NCBI GenBank assembly: GCA_047626155.1
Contig: JBLHRR010000008.1
Span: 12,287-76,286 of the forward strand
Origin: CALGLS01 sp047626155
GTDB taxonomy: Bacteria > Bacteroidota > Bacteroidia > Chitinophagales > Saprospiraceae
Length of the DNA: 64,000 bases
Reading direction: 5' to 3'
In this document: piece after piece, positions 18,106 to 27,964 of the stretch
Position numbering within the stretch: position 1 is the stretch's first letter
Layout: each line of letters starts with the position of its first letter
Position numbers and translations under genes: made by a program
Notes under the pieces: model-generated
Database searches by the model: none
Told to the model about the DNA's origin: nothing
Seen by the model: only the letters and a program-made list of their open reading frames with translations

Positions 18106-18522
18106 TTATCTTTTAAATACTTCTATTTTCTTCGTCTTCACAATCAAATCAGTGAACTTCCCTTTGAAACGAGTAGCCTTCACAATATGGTTGTCAATCC
18201 AATGGTAATTACCACCACGTGGTTTATTCATCAATAAAAAATGGTATTTGAATTCGTGCTTATTCAACCACTCTTTGGTAATGCCCCTATGTTCCTCTGT
18301 TCTAGAGGTGAAAAAGGTAATAATATGGCCTTCCTCATGCCATTTGTTCAAAATTTTCAAAGCATCAGGGTAGGGCAGAACCGTACCCATTCTTTCGGGC
18401 TCTTCATTCGGTACATCATCGCAAACCGTTCCATCAATGTCAATAAGATAGTTCTTTGTATTATCAGGAAGCACCGGGCTTACGGCTTCTCCTTTTTCGT
18501 CAAAAGTTTGTTTTAAATCCAT
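18106..18522 (-). CDS. HAD superfamily phosphatase-like protein
   Basis: A 138-residue protein with HAD motif I DIDGT (D28, D30 as nucleophile and acid), motif II in TFFTSRT (about 69-75) and a C-terminal WIDNH segment at the expected place of motif III/IV. Short relatives in Bacteroidota are often labelled phosphoheptose isomerase, which the sequence does not support; a small-substrate phosphatase, perhaps on a sugar or nucleotide, is more likely. ATG start. No operon partner. Confidence 0.8.
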   Translation of the reverse strand: MDLKQTFDEKGEAVSPVLPDNTKNYLIDIDGTVCDDVPNEEPERMGTVLPYPDALKILNKWHEEGHIITFFTSRTEEHRGITKEWLNKHEFKYHFLLMNKPRGGNYHWIDNHIVKATRFKGKFTDLIVKTKKIEVFKR

Positions 18523-18768
18523 AATGATTTTAGTTTTTTTCGCCTAAACGAGCCTAAAGCCTATGTTGTAAGACTTAGGTAGATAAATGTATTATAATAA
18601 CGACAGATAAACCCAACAGATACCGGGCCAAGATCTATATATTGTTAACTATAACTGAGAATAAATTAAAAGCAAGCTACGAAGGTACAATAAATGAACG
18701 TAAAAGACCAGCTTAGGTTCTGGACTAGGTACTAAAGGTTGATTTTTTTTGGAAAGTCGGGTTAAACC

Positions 18769-19659
18769 CTAATCAAAATGGATATAATCCTCGGGGTTAA
18801 CATGATGACCGTTATGCCAGAGTTCGAAGTGAAGGTGAGGGCCATTAGATAAGGTACCTGTATTTCCGACAACGGCTATCGCTTCTCCGGCTTTTACTTG
18901 ATCTCCAACTTTTTTAAGCAGAGAAGAGTTGTGTTTATAGAAGGTGATGATATTATTACGATGTTGGATGCCGACGGTATTTCCTGTTTCCAGCGTCCAG
19001 TCAGATGTAAAGACATAACCATCAAGTGCAGCCAGTATGGGCGTGTTTTTAGGGGCAAGAACATCTACGCCGTAGTGTTTTTTATCAATAGCATAGCTTT
19101 CACTGACTAGGCCGTTGACTGGAGGGATAAAGTAAATTTGTTCCAGTGGGATATCTTTAGGGATATAATTAGCCGTTTTGCCGAGAAGCGCTTGTTGCTC
19201 AATCATTTCATTATGCTCAATTTCCTGGCGAAGCATTTCGTCCTCTTCTATACGGTCTACATTTAATAAGCTATCGGGTATTTCATCAGCCTTCTGCACT
19301 TGATTTGCGGTACTATCCTCAATAACATCACCTACGAGCATTCGACGGAAATTTTCTGTGTATTTGCCATGAGCATCCAGTTGCTTCTCAAATGCTAGCA
19401 CTTCTTTATTGAGTCGAATGGCCTCCGTTTGCTGGCTCAAATCACCATAGCCAGGGATGTATCTCTTAATAGGGGTAAACACGACTAGAGAGATCACCAA
19501 AATGGCGACAGCTACGATGATGGCGCTTAATATAATATAGAGATTGAGCGCCGATAGCTTGTAAGCTCCGACCTCTTCAAAGGTTTCGTTGTTCATTACG
19601 GTCAGGCGGTAATCCTTTCGTAAATTTTCCAACCAGTTTTTCTCCTCTTTTTTTTCCAT
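18769..19659 (-). CDS. M23 family (LytM-type) zinc metallopeptidase, membrane anchored
   Basis: A 296-residue protein with a cytoplasmic N-terminus, one transmembrane helix (about 35-60), a coiled-coil-like periplasmic linker (about 75-165) and a C-terminal M23 peptidase domain. The zinc and catalytic residues are complete: H-x-x-x-D as HYGVD (about 194-198), FYKH, and HLHFELW (about 272-278). It probably cuts peptidoglycan cross-links or activates an amidase during growth or division. In Bacteroidota it is commonly next to alaS, but no alaS is present here. Confidence 0.9.
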   Translation of the reverse strand: MEKKEEKNWLENLRKDYRLTVMNNETFEEVGAYKLSALNLYIILSAIIVAVAILVISLVVFTPIKRYIPGYGDLSQQTEAIRLNKEVLAFEKQLDAHGKYTENFRRMLVGDVIEDSTANQVQKADEIPDSLLNVDRIEEDEMLRQEIEHNEMIEQQALLGKTANYIPKDIPLEQIYFIPPVNGLVSESYAIDKKHYGVDVLAPKNTPILAALDGYVFTSDWTLETGNTVGIQHRNNIITFYKHNSSLLKKVGDQVKAGEAIAVVGNTGTLSNGPHLHFELWHNGHHVNPEDYIHFD

Positions 19660-19952
19660 TGCCTAGAGTTCTTAAATTTATGGAAATTAAAATAACTTTG
19701 CCGACTTGAGGGTTAATATCAAGAACGTGCGAATTTACTGTGGGACAGGTCTTTGGGAGGGAAAATCAATACGATATTTCGATTTTTTGCTTTTCTTTCA
19801 CCATATGCCTTTTAGAGCCTGTGCTAAGTACAGTATGAGTCGTATGTTTATGAAACAAATATACCTGTTAAAAGTATAATTTAAAGGGGATTATCCCTTC
19901 TGTCAGATCAGGTGCCGGACGAACCGGTGCTGCTAAAAGCAACCTCTGAATA

Positions 19953-22841
19953 ATGCACGAATTTACACATTTTTCCCTGTCTCGTCGAATCCAACCTTAT
20001 AAACTCTGGATTTCTCTGATTGGCATCTTTCTTATTTCGGCTTGCTCTACTCAAAAAAGTAGAGAAGAAGCGTTTGGGTTGAAGAAATTTTATCAAGACA
20101 CGACCACCGAATTCAACTATTTCTTCAACGCAAACGTCCTGCTCGAAGAAAGTATTGTGAAATTGAATGAAGAGCATAAAGACAATTATAATCAGTTCTT
20201 GCCTGTCTTCGAATATGTCGCTTCTGATAACCCTCAATCGGCGGCACCTGCCCTCGATGATGCTATTAAAAAAGTAACCGTAGCCAAAACATTGCACCCT
20301 GCCACCCATTGGAAAGATGATATTTATCTTCTTGCCGGAAAGGCGCAATACCTCAAACACGATTACGAAGCAGCAGAGGAAACGCTGGTTTATATGTCTA
20401 AAGAATTTAGTCCGAAAGCAATGGCGGCTACAGAAAAGGAAATGAAGAAGCGTAAGAATAAAGGAAAGAAGAAAAAGAAAGTGAAAAAGAAGAAGAGAAG
20501 GAAAAAGAAGAAAAAAAAGAAGAAGCGTAAGAAGAGAAAGAAGAAAAAGAAGAAAAAGAAAAAGTCTGATAAGAAAGAAGAAAAAATTAAGAAGGAAGAT
20601 AAAGAAGAGAAAACAACTTCAAACGAACCATCCATTTCTTCTGGACAGGCGCCTGATAACTACGTTTTAAAGCATCGGCCTTGTCATCAGGAAGGCTTAC
20701 TTTGGTTGGCACGTACTTATATCGAGAGGGGTGAATTTGATGAGGCAGAGCTCTTGTTAAATAAATTGGAATATGATGCAGGAACTTTCGATGACATTCG
20801 GAAGTCAGTGGCCCCAGTTAGAGCACATTTTTTTATGACTCAAAAGAAATACCAACAAGCGGTGGCTCCTTTAGAAAAAGCCATAGCGAATAGTAAGAAT
20901 AAAGAAAGAGGTCGTTACGCTTATATTCTAGGACAAATACAACAGCACCTGGGGAATGACGGTGCTGCTTATGCCGCTTTTGAACAAGCAGTCAAATTTA
21001 GCCCTAGCTATGAAATGGAATTCAGTTCACGTCTGAATCTCGCTCAAAATGGTTACCGATCCGGACAAGCTACAGCGGAAGATACCCAGAAGGTGTATAG
21101 TAAGATGTTGAAAGATGTTAAGAACGTAGAGTATTTAGATCAGATTTTTTATGCCATGGCAGGAGTTGCGATTCAGGAAAAGAATGAAAATGAAGCCATC
21201 GCTTATTTGAAAAAATCATTGTTGTATAACAAAGGAAATATTGCTCAGAAGACAGAGTCTTACCTACAGTTGGCCGAGTACTTTTTTGCAAATGAAGATT
21301 TCGTAAATGCTAAGAATTATTATGACAGTACGGCTCAGGTAATGCCAAAAACTGATGAACGTTATGCTAGTATAAATAAATTCAACAATAATCTTACGGA
21401 TATTGCAAAAAACATAGGAGTTATTACACTTAGCGATAGCTTGCTGATGATAAGCGCAATGACCGATGAACAACGAAAGGAATTAGCAGGAAAGATAAAG
21501 AAAGCAGAAGAGGAAGCTCGACGTTTGGCTTTGTTGGCAGGGGACAAACCGTCTGCTAAATCAAAGACTTCCAAAGGTCCACTAAGACTTAATGGCCGTT
21601 CCGGAAGTGCAAGAGGTCCAAATACTAAAAGTTCTTTCCCTTTCTACGCGGATGAACGCATCAAGAAAAGAGGAGCTCGTGACTTTGAAAGAAAATGGGG
21701 GAAGCGCGCATTGGAAGACAACTGGAGAGGCTCCTCAGGACGAGGAGATGGTGATGAGGAAGTGGTGCAAGCGAAAGAGGCCATTAGTTTCAAGCTTACA
21801 GACGAAGACGTCGAGAGAATATTTGCGGATGTGCCTACAGCTCCTGAAGATATCGAAGCGACTCACCTGGATATTCAGGATGCTTTACTAGCTTTAGGAA
21901 TTCTGTACCGTGATCGTTTGGAGAATAATGAAAAGGCTGTAGAAAGCCTCGAAAAATTATTAGCTGATTATCCGACTACCAAACACGAAGAGGAAGCACT
22001 CTATAACTTACACCTGGCCTACACCGACTTAGGGAATCCTGTTAAAGCAAAAGAAGCTTATGATCGCCTTATGGAAAAATACAAGGCAGGAACTTTTGCC
22101 CGTGTATTGATCGATCCGAATTATCTCAATGAATTGAATGATGAAGAAAGAAAGTTGACAAATTACTATAACGAGACTTTTTTCAATTTCCAAAAAGGGA
22201 ACTATCAGGATGTACAAAACCGAGTTGTCGAAGCGGTCGGTACGTTTGGACCAAGTAATATTTACCAACCAAAATTTGGTCTGCTTAGTGCCATGAGTAT
22301 GGGTAACCTAAAAGGGAAAGAAGCTTACGTAAAAGGACTCAAAGAGGTCATTGCAAAACACCCAGACACTCCAGAAGAAACTAGGGCTAAAGAAATTCTT
22401 CGTTTGTTGAATGCTGATAAAAACGCACGGGATAAGAAAAAGAAAAAAGACAAAGGGTCGAAGTCTGACTTTAAATTGGAGAATCTAAAACTGCACTACT
22501 TCATTGTCGCATTGACAGGAGGAAAAGATGTGAAGCTATCAGATGCAAAAAACAAAGTATCAGATTACAATCGTAAATACCACAAGTTAGATAAGCTGCG
22601 TATTTCTAATGTTATGCTCGGTTCTATAAAAGATGGTGGTACCCCCGTATTGGTCATCCGACGTTTTAAGAACAAAGACGACGCAATGAGGTACTTGGAT
22701 AGCGCAAGTAAAAACGGAGATGACTTTTTGAAAGACACGCCTTTTGAAATGTACCCGATTACGCAGTTCAATTACCGTTTGGTACTAAAAGAAAAGAGCT
22801 TGGAGAATTATAAGAAGTTTTACGAAGAGAATTATCAGTAG
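19953..22841 (+). CDS. porW: T9SS-associated TPR lipoprotein PorW/SprE with a long poly-lysine tract
   Basis: A 962-residue lipoprotein (lipobox ISAC, lipidation at C31) anchored toward the periplasm. The N-terminal module has the family signature TTTEFNYFFNANVLLEESIVKL, here seen as FNYFFNANVLLEE, then ILPVF-like FLPVFEY, TPR units (about 95-150, 230-420 and 630-760) and a conserved C-terminal domain (about 835-962, FNYRLVLKEKSLENYKKFY). PorW (Porphyromonas gingivalis) and SprE (Flavobacterium) are needed for type IX secretion and gliding; PorW contacts the rotary motor PorLM. Inserted after the first TPR unit, residues about 164-219 are nearly all Lys/Arg then Lys/Glu, which is unusual in extent. 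The frame stays open throughout. Confidence 0.87.
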   Translation: MHEFTHFSLSRRIQPYKLWISLIGIFLISACSTQKSREEAFGLKKFYQDTTTEFNYFFNANVLLEESIVKLNEEHKDNYNQFLPVFEYVASDNPQSAAPALDDAIKKVTVAKTLHPATHWKDDIYLLAGKAQYLKHDYEAAEETLVYMSKEFSPKAMAATEKEMKKRKNKGKKKKKVKKKKRRKKKKKKKKRKKRKKKKKKKKKSDKKEEKIKKEDKEEKTTSNEPSISSGQAPDNYVLKHRPCHQEGLLWLARTYIERGEFDEAELLLNKLEYDAGTFDDIRKSVAPVRAHFFMTQKKYQQAVAPLEKAIANSKNKERGRYAYILGQIQQHLGNDGAAYAAFEQAVKFSPSYEMEFSSRLNLAQNGYRSGQATAEDTQKVYSKMLKDVKNVEYLDQIFYAMAGVAIQEKNENEAIAYLKKSLLYNKGNIAQKTESYLQLAEYFFANEDFVNAKNYYDSTAQVMPKTDERYASINKFNNNLTDIAKNIGVITLSDSLLMISAMTDEQRKELAGKIKKAEEEARRLALLAGDKPSAKSKTSKGPLRLNGRSGSARGPNTKSSFPFYADERIKKRGARDFERKWGKRALEDNWRGSSGRGDGDEEVVQAKEAISFKLTDEDVERIFADVPTAPEDIEATHLDIQDALLALGILYRDRLENNEKAVESLEKLLADYPTTKHEEEALYNLHLAYTDLGNPVKAKEAYDRLMEKYKAGTFARVLIDPNYLNELNDEERKLTNYYNETFFNFQKGNYQDVQNRVVEAVGTFGPSNIYQPKFGLLSAMSMGNLKGKEAYVKGLKEVIAKHPDTPEETRAKEILRLLNADKNARDKKKKKDKGSKSDFKLENLKLHYFIVALTGGKDVKLSDAKNKVSDYNRKYHKLDKLRISNVMLGSIKDGGTPVLVIRRFKNKDDAMRYLDSASKNGDDFLKDTPFEMYPITQFNYRLVLKEKSLENYKKFYEENYQ

Positions 22842-22866
22842 GGTTGGTTTTCTTTGATGATGAAAT

Positions 22867-22900
22867 AAAAAAAGCATGGCTGGGAAGTCATGCTTTTTTT
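22867..22900. terminator. Bidirectional terminator after porW
   Basis: A perfect 12-bp stem AAAAAAAGCATG / CATGCTTTTTTT with a 10-base loop, A-run and T-run on both sides. It lies 25 bases after the porW stop and can serve the leftward T9SS gene too. Confidence 0.85.
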
Positions 22901-22946
22901 ATGGAGTCTACGAACTCGCTTTCGCCGCATAATAAGTGAATCTAAG

Positions 22947-23005
22947 GATATGTCATATCCCCCCCCCTCCAAAAGATCAAAGATCGCCTGGAGATATGGC
23001 ATATC
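22947..23005. repeat. Pair of GATATGnCATATC palindromes flanking a C9 tract
   Basis: GATATGTCATATC (22947-22959) and GATATGGCATATC (22993-23005) are 13-base palindromes differing only at the centre, spaced 33 bases apart. A run of nine C (22959-22967) follows the first. The rest of 22901-23130 holds no convincing gene. Confidence 0.6.
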
Positions 23006-23130
23006 AAAGGAGGAACAAAAGCTATGCGTTCGCTGCGGTTGGTTCGCGTCATTTCGGTTGCCGATGTGAACATATCGCCATCTACCGGCCTGTGATTCCG
23101 AGTTAGCGACGTAAGAGCTAGTCGGGGGAT

Positions 23131-24661
23131 TTATTCGATCACCACTTTTCCCGAGGCTACCTCCCCAACCCCATTCCGCAAAAACCAAAAATAAACCCCA
23201 GCATCCATAATCTCATTGCCTAAGGCAACACGCAACCGTCGCTCCCCTTTCACCGACTGAGACAAAATCTCTCGTCCCAAAATATCATATAACAACAGTT
23301 CTCCATCAAACCCTTTCCCAAGTTTCATTTCCAAAACACCACTTCTCTTCACCGGATTCGGATACAGCAACACCTCAAAATCCGCCGCCTTCACCTCCGG
23401 CAACAAACTACTCGTCAAAACAACCGCTATCGTACTATCACAAGGATAAGTAGGCGTAATGCCAAGACGGTAATTGGGAAAATAAGGCATAGCGCGAAAG
23501 TTGGTATACGGCAACTCAAAGCTATGCTGACGGAAATCACAAGCCAGTCCGGGCTCATCGGGCTGATTGATGACATGCCAGGAATAATGACCGGATCCGG
23601 AGTGCATATAAATCCGGCAGTCCGGACCTAATTGCATTCTATAAAAATAAGTAGAAAAGGGATCTTGAAAACCATCGTAGGTTCCGACCAGCACTTTGGA
23701 GGAGGCAATATCCGCTGCCCATAGATCGAATTGGTATAACTCAAAAACTACAGATGTATATAAATATCTTGAATTTGGAGAGATGGCGACGCCGCCTTGA
23801 TAAATAGTATCTGCAACTATAATTTGTTGAAAATTACTAAACAGACCTGTACTCCTGTCAAAATCGTATAGAGTATAATTGATCTACTTGATTATACCTA
23901 ACGAACTTAGTTCCGTCTGGACTAAAACAGGATTGTCCTATTTCTTCTCCTCCTTGTGGAGACAATCCAACCTTCTGTGCCTGCGGAGTCAAAACAGTAT
24001 CTCCTGTCAGTAATACCATATAACTGGTATCTGATAAATTTTTAAAACTAGCTATCCACCAATCTATCCCATTCGAATGACGAACAGCGGTCAAATCTCC
24101 AAACCACAAGGTATCCGGTATAATAGTAATATCCTTTTCAATAACGGCACCTCTTCCTCCATCCTCATTCATATTAATCACCGAATACAACAGGCGATCT
24201 ATTTTCACATCAAAAGGATCGAGATAAACTATCCGCTGATGAAATAAATAATATAAACTATCTGAACCTGGATCGGGTAGGGCTAATATACCATTGGTGA
24301 CTGTATAGGCTCCTCCGACCTCATTGTCGGGACATTGAATGTCGTTGACTTCTCCTGCATTTATATTGTTACCGTTTTCCATTAGCTCATGATCTGCATT
24401 GAAAATTTTGCAGCCGTTGGTATAGAAGAGGAGGTTTCCTTCTGCGTCGCTCATGGTGGCATTGGTACCTTCTATGTCTATGTCTCGCCACATAGAAGTA
24501 ATCGACACGGAATTCTCAGTAAAATTAATGTCCATTCCAGAATCTACACTATTGTCAGGTATTGTTCCTTGGCCTATTAACCAATTGTAATCATGTTTTA
24601 CTTGAGCAAAGCTATTGAACGTAAGCAGTATGTAAACTAAAAACCATAATATTTTCTTCAT
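23131..24661 (-). pseudogene. T9SS type A sorting-domain surface protein, frameshifted
   Basis: The 5' part (24661 down to 23858) encodes a signal peptide (MKKILWFLVYILLTFNSFAQ) and 247 further residues of a secreted beta-propeller-like protein ending FSPDGTKFVRYNQVDQLY, then out-of-frame residues and TGA. The next frame continues the same protein (LYDFDRSTGLFSNF, ISPNSRYLYTS) through to a T9SS type A sorting domain (VLLYPNPVKRSG ... GREILSQSV ... DAGVYFWFLR) ending at 23131. One extra base near 23870-23890 explains the break; removing it gives about 510 continuous residues. There is no homopolymer at the site. It could be a true mutation or a sequence error; both halves otherwise look undamaged. 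Confidence 0.82.
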
Positions 24662-24737
24662 AAGAGTTCGTATTTATAATTAGAAATTAAATAAATAGAG
24701 GCTGCCTCTTAGGTAGAGACAACCTCCAAAATACTTT

Positions 24738-27700
24738 TTATTTAATAACTACAAATGCCTTCGTAGTGGCTCCGTTTATCGTTTCTACGCTACAATAATA
24801 GGTGCCAGCAGAAAGATTCACATTTGGCACTTCCCAATATGCTTCAAATACCCTGTCATCCCATCGCTGAATCACCTGACCCATAGTATTCGATATGGTA
24901 ACAGCCTTTACATCTGCTGGTAACAATAAGCTGAACTTACCATTGGATGGATTTGGAAAAATGCTAAAAGTCACCGCTTGTTCTTCTTTTTCCATTTCGC
25001 TATTCTGATTAGCTGCTGCACATAAAGCTTCGTCATCGTAATAGCCACCCTGTACTAATGCCCTTGCGTGATAAACGGCTTCCCCTCCTGCTAAGGGGCA
25101 TTGATTAGCAATCGCTTCTAAGTCCACTAATTGGACACTATCTGGTTCCAGACCTATGGCTAAAGTTTTAAGCAGTGTATTCGTCACTGTTTTCTGATTG
25201 GTTTCATAAATAGCAGTGGTGCTTATGGCTTGATTATTCGAAGTTATCTGAGGGATCGCAGCAAGTTTATCGGTTTCTAGTTGCTTATAAATTAGTTGAG
25301 CATTGACGTTAGCCTGCTCTCGTTCAAGCTCTAAAGTGCTTTTATCGTTGATTAATATATTTATCTCGGCCGGATCAGTTGTTTCATTTAGCAAACTGTC
25401 TTTCAGCCAAATAGCAGCTGTATTGTCAACAACTGTTTCCCAATACTCTAGCAGGCTGTCCTGTTCCAATGAATCTATGGTGAATAAATCACTAATATCA
25501 TTTTCAATAGCATTGAACTGGCCAACGCTTGTTGTACTTTCTGCACTTAAAAACGAATCAAACAACCCTCCTGTATTTATTTGTGCTGTACTTTCTTGAA
25601 GGCCTCGGTACAACTGCCTTGCACCCGCATAGCGCAATGCCGCATTAAATCCATCACTTGCTAATTGATTATTAATGATGTTTTTCTTTAATTTATCGTC
25701 TTCATCAGCTATAAATCCATTTGTGGAAAAACCGCAAACACTGTTAACAGGACAAGTAAAATTCAAGCCATTAGAATTAGACACAAACCAAGAAAGATTC
25801 GCAGAAGGCAAAGAAGGCATATATTCATCATCTGCAGAATTGTTTACAATGAACTGTGATTGACCTTGTGTTTGACTCCCCCCAAGATGCCTCGCCCCAA
25901 ACAAATCATCTAAAGGATCAGGATCATCCACAGAATTAAGAAAGGTCCAATCGTTTCCGTTAAAGGTTTGCTGCCCGATGTTTGCGTTTTCGCGTAGTTG
26001 AAGTCCGGTCTGATGTCTATCTAAGGTATTTCCGCTGAGTCTTGTATCCATAGACATATCGTTTACATCGATGCCTATTTCTGTTTTTGTAATACTATTG
26101 CATTCTATTGCACCGAATGAGGTACCGTTGAGGGTGATTCCTCTGGCATCTTTATAGTTATCTCCTTTTGCATTTCCAAATATACTATTACAACTTACAG
26201 AAGGAGATTGGGTGCCATCTAAGAAGATGTAATTATACTCCTCCAACAAAGTACTACCAAACGCGGTGGATATCGCATTGTCTTTCAAGTCGACTACAGC
26301 ACCAGAGGATACAAAAATACCGAACCTCGCATCTTCTAATTTAATCGAATTGTTTTCTACAAGCCAGCTAGAAAAAAGACTATTAGCAATCGTCAGATTA
26401 CCTCTGATAGCGAAGCTATTTAGCGCATCTGTAGGGTTGTTCATCGTTATTCGGTTATTATAAACTTTTAGGAACAGGGGTTCTATTCCTGTATATTCGA
26501 TTCCTCTATCAGAAGCAGAAATCTTGTTATCAGTAATACGCTGAAGCATGGAAGCCGCGTTTGTTATTAATATACCATTATTCATCTTAGCCATTGTCGA
26601 ATTTTCAACAGTCAACCAGTCCCGACTAGAACTTACTCCGGTGAAACAGTTGCTAAATTCTGCTCCATCTATAGTTACTGTTCTATAGTCAGCGCCTCCC
26701 CTAGATCTGACAGCCACTCCTCCTGTTCCATTTTGTTGTAGAATGTCTTCAAAAATAGCTTTCCTTATAGAGACATCGGAGTTGGTGCTAATAACACCAT
26801 TACGCATGTTGCGAAAAGTATTGGAAAATGTATTACCTCCACCAGAGGAACCTGGTAGGTTTAATTCAGGAATGTTTCTGACTATTATACCTGCATTTGG
26901 TATTTGGTTTTCGAAAGGTGCTTTTAAGGTTCCGACACCATGGAATAAATTTCGAGTGATGCTAACTTGTGCGCTAGGCTGTGAAGAATTAAGCTTTGTT
27001 ATGTTCAAGCTAACGGCATTATTTCGGAATTCATTTCGGTGGAGCGTGACTATCCCTCCTGGCTCTACCTCCACCGCTGTCCATGCGTCCCGAATAGTAC
27101 AGTTGTTCAAGGTCAGTCTTCCACCATTTTCCACAACGATACTTTGCCACATTTCGTCACATCCTTTTATTTCAAAGTCTTCAATTTGGAGATGCGATCC
27201 ATTTTTGACTATTATTCTTGCATCTTTTTGCATACTGATAACCCGATCAGTAGGTTGGGTTATATTGATTGGACTCATACAATACAAGCCATTAACATCC
27301 ACAATAAGATCATTGGTTACTACGAAAACACGAGGTATCAGATTTGAATTATACACATCACAAGCTGGAAGATCGGGCATTATTTGCACAGTATTATTAG
27401 TACCTATTAATTGAGTAAGACTTCCATCTATTAGTCTACATGATGCAAAAGGAGAGGGCCAAGCTAAATTGCCAGTGGCTGGAACAAATAATATATTAGC
27501 CGCATTTACAATACCAGCCCAAACTTGGTAATCCCCGCTTAAGGTACAACTTTCCCCTTTAAGCCAAAAGTCAAAAGTTCTGGTTTCCAGATGATCTAGG
27601 TCAAATGATTCCGAATCGTACCTGTGCCGACTTAAACCTGGAGATCCATTACCTGACCAAGGAAATCCAAATCCACCAGTACCTGGAACATCCAATTTCA

Positions 27701-27890
27701 CAGTAGTAGGCGCAATGCTGATTCCTGCTCTAATACCGGTCAAAGGTTGTCCGCAGTTATTCCCTATCACTATTCTAAAAGGAATTTCATCACAAAAGGG
27801 AGGCCAGGGAGGGCTTTGTAAAGCTTCAAAGGAGAGAATAATAGGATCACATTGAGCTTTTAGTGTTTGATTAAAACCTAATATAAGCAA
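24738..27890 (-). CDS. Right-handed beta-helix repeat protein with T9SS type A sorting domain
   Basis: A secreted surface protein of at least 1050 residues. An N-terminal beta-sandwich-like region (about 20-200) precedes parallel beta-helix repeats (about 205-640; many N-x-I/F turns such as ENGGRLTLNNCTIRDAW and VSITRNLF). A helical linker (about 740-930) follows, then the T9SS sorting domain (about 970-1050; SIFPNPSNGKFSLLLP ... LSAGTYYCSVE). The frame as written has no ATG at its 5' end: a TTG at 27890 is the nearest start, but this lies inside the signal peptide. The codons for WRLLSFLFLLILGF continue upstream to about 27918. The only suitable ATG (27964) is out of frame across a (GT)5 repeat; see that entry. 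Confidence 0.85.
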   Translation of the reverse strand: MLILGFNQTLKAQCDPIILSFEALQSPPWPPFCDEIPFRIVIGNNCGQPLTGIRAGISIAPTTVKLDVPGTGGFGFPWSGNGSPGLSRHRYDSESFDLDHLETRTFDFWLKGESCTLSGDYQVWAGIVNAANILFVPATGNLAWPSPFASCRLIDGSLTQLIGTNNTVQIMPDLPACDVYNSNLIPRVFVVTNDLIVDVNGLYCMSPINITQPTDRVISMQKDARIIVKNGSHLQIEDFEIKGCDEMWQSIVVENGGRLTLNNCTIRDAWTAVEVEPGGIVTLHRNEFRNNAVSLNITKLNSSQPSAQVSITRNLFHGVGTLKAPFENQIPNAGIIVRNIPELNLPGSSGGGNTFSNTFRNMRNGVISTNSDVSIRKAIFEDILQQNGTGGVAVRSRGGADYRTVTIDGAEFSNCFTGVSSSRDWLTVENSTMAKMNNGILITNAASMLQRITDNKISASDRGIEYTGIEPLFLKVYNNRITMNNPTDALNSFAIRGNLTIANSLFSSWLVENNSIKLEDARFGIFVSSGAVVDLKDNAISTAFGSTLLEEYNYIFLDGTQSPSVSCNSIFGNAKGDNYKDARGITLNGTSFGAIECNSITKTEIGIDVNDMSMDTRLSGNTLDRHQTGLQLRENANIGQQTFNGNDWTFLNSVDDPDPLDDLFGARHLGGSQTQGQSQFIVNNSADDEYMPSLPSANLSWFVSNSNGLNFTCPVNSVCGFSTNGFIADEDDKLKKNIINNQLASDGFNAALRYAGARQLYRGLQESTAQINTGGLFDSFLSAESTTSVGQFNAIENDISDLFTIDSLEQDSLLEYWETVVDNTAAIWLKDSLLNETTDPAEINILINDKSTLELEREQANVNAQLIYKQLETDKLAAIPQITSNNQAISTTAIYETNQKTVTNTLLKTLAIGLEPDSVQLVDLEAIANQCPLAGGEAVYHARALVQGGYYDDEALCAAANQNSEMEKEEQAVTFSIFPNPSNGKFSLLLPADVKAVTISNTMGQVIQRWDDRVFEAYWEVPNVNLSAGTYYCSVETINGATTKAFVVIK

Positions 27891-27920
27891 GAATAAGAAG
27901 CTAAGAAGTCGCCACTTGTG

Positions 27921-27930
27921 GTGTGTGTGT
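27921..27930. repeat. (GT)5 dinucleotide repeat at the 5' end of the beta-helix gene
   Basis: Five GT units (AC on the coding strand) lie between the ATG at 27962-27964 and the signal-peptide codons. Reading from that ATG gives MKTQPLNARFLN and a stop at TAG some 28 codons on. Removing exactly one unit joins MKTQPLNARFLNTHHKW to RLLSFLFLLILGF in the main frame, forming a normal signal peptide ending KAQ. Confidence 0.65.
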
Positions 27931-27964
27931 TGAGGAAGCGCGCGTTAAGTGGTTGCGTTTTCAT

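Noticed and set aside
22835..23188. Leftward 117-codon frame past the end of porW
   Set aside because: It overlaps the porW stop, the strong bidirectional terminator and the sorting-domain end of the T9SS gene, and shows no family features.
26743..27414. Rightward 223-codon frame inside the beta-helix gene
   Set aside because: It lies fully within a well-supported gene on the other strand; the composition is a mirror of the repeat coding.
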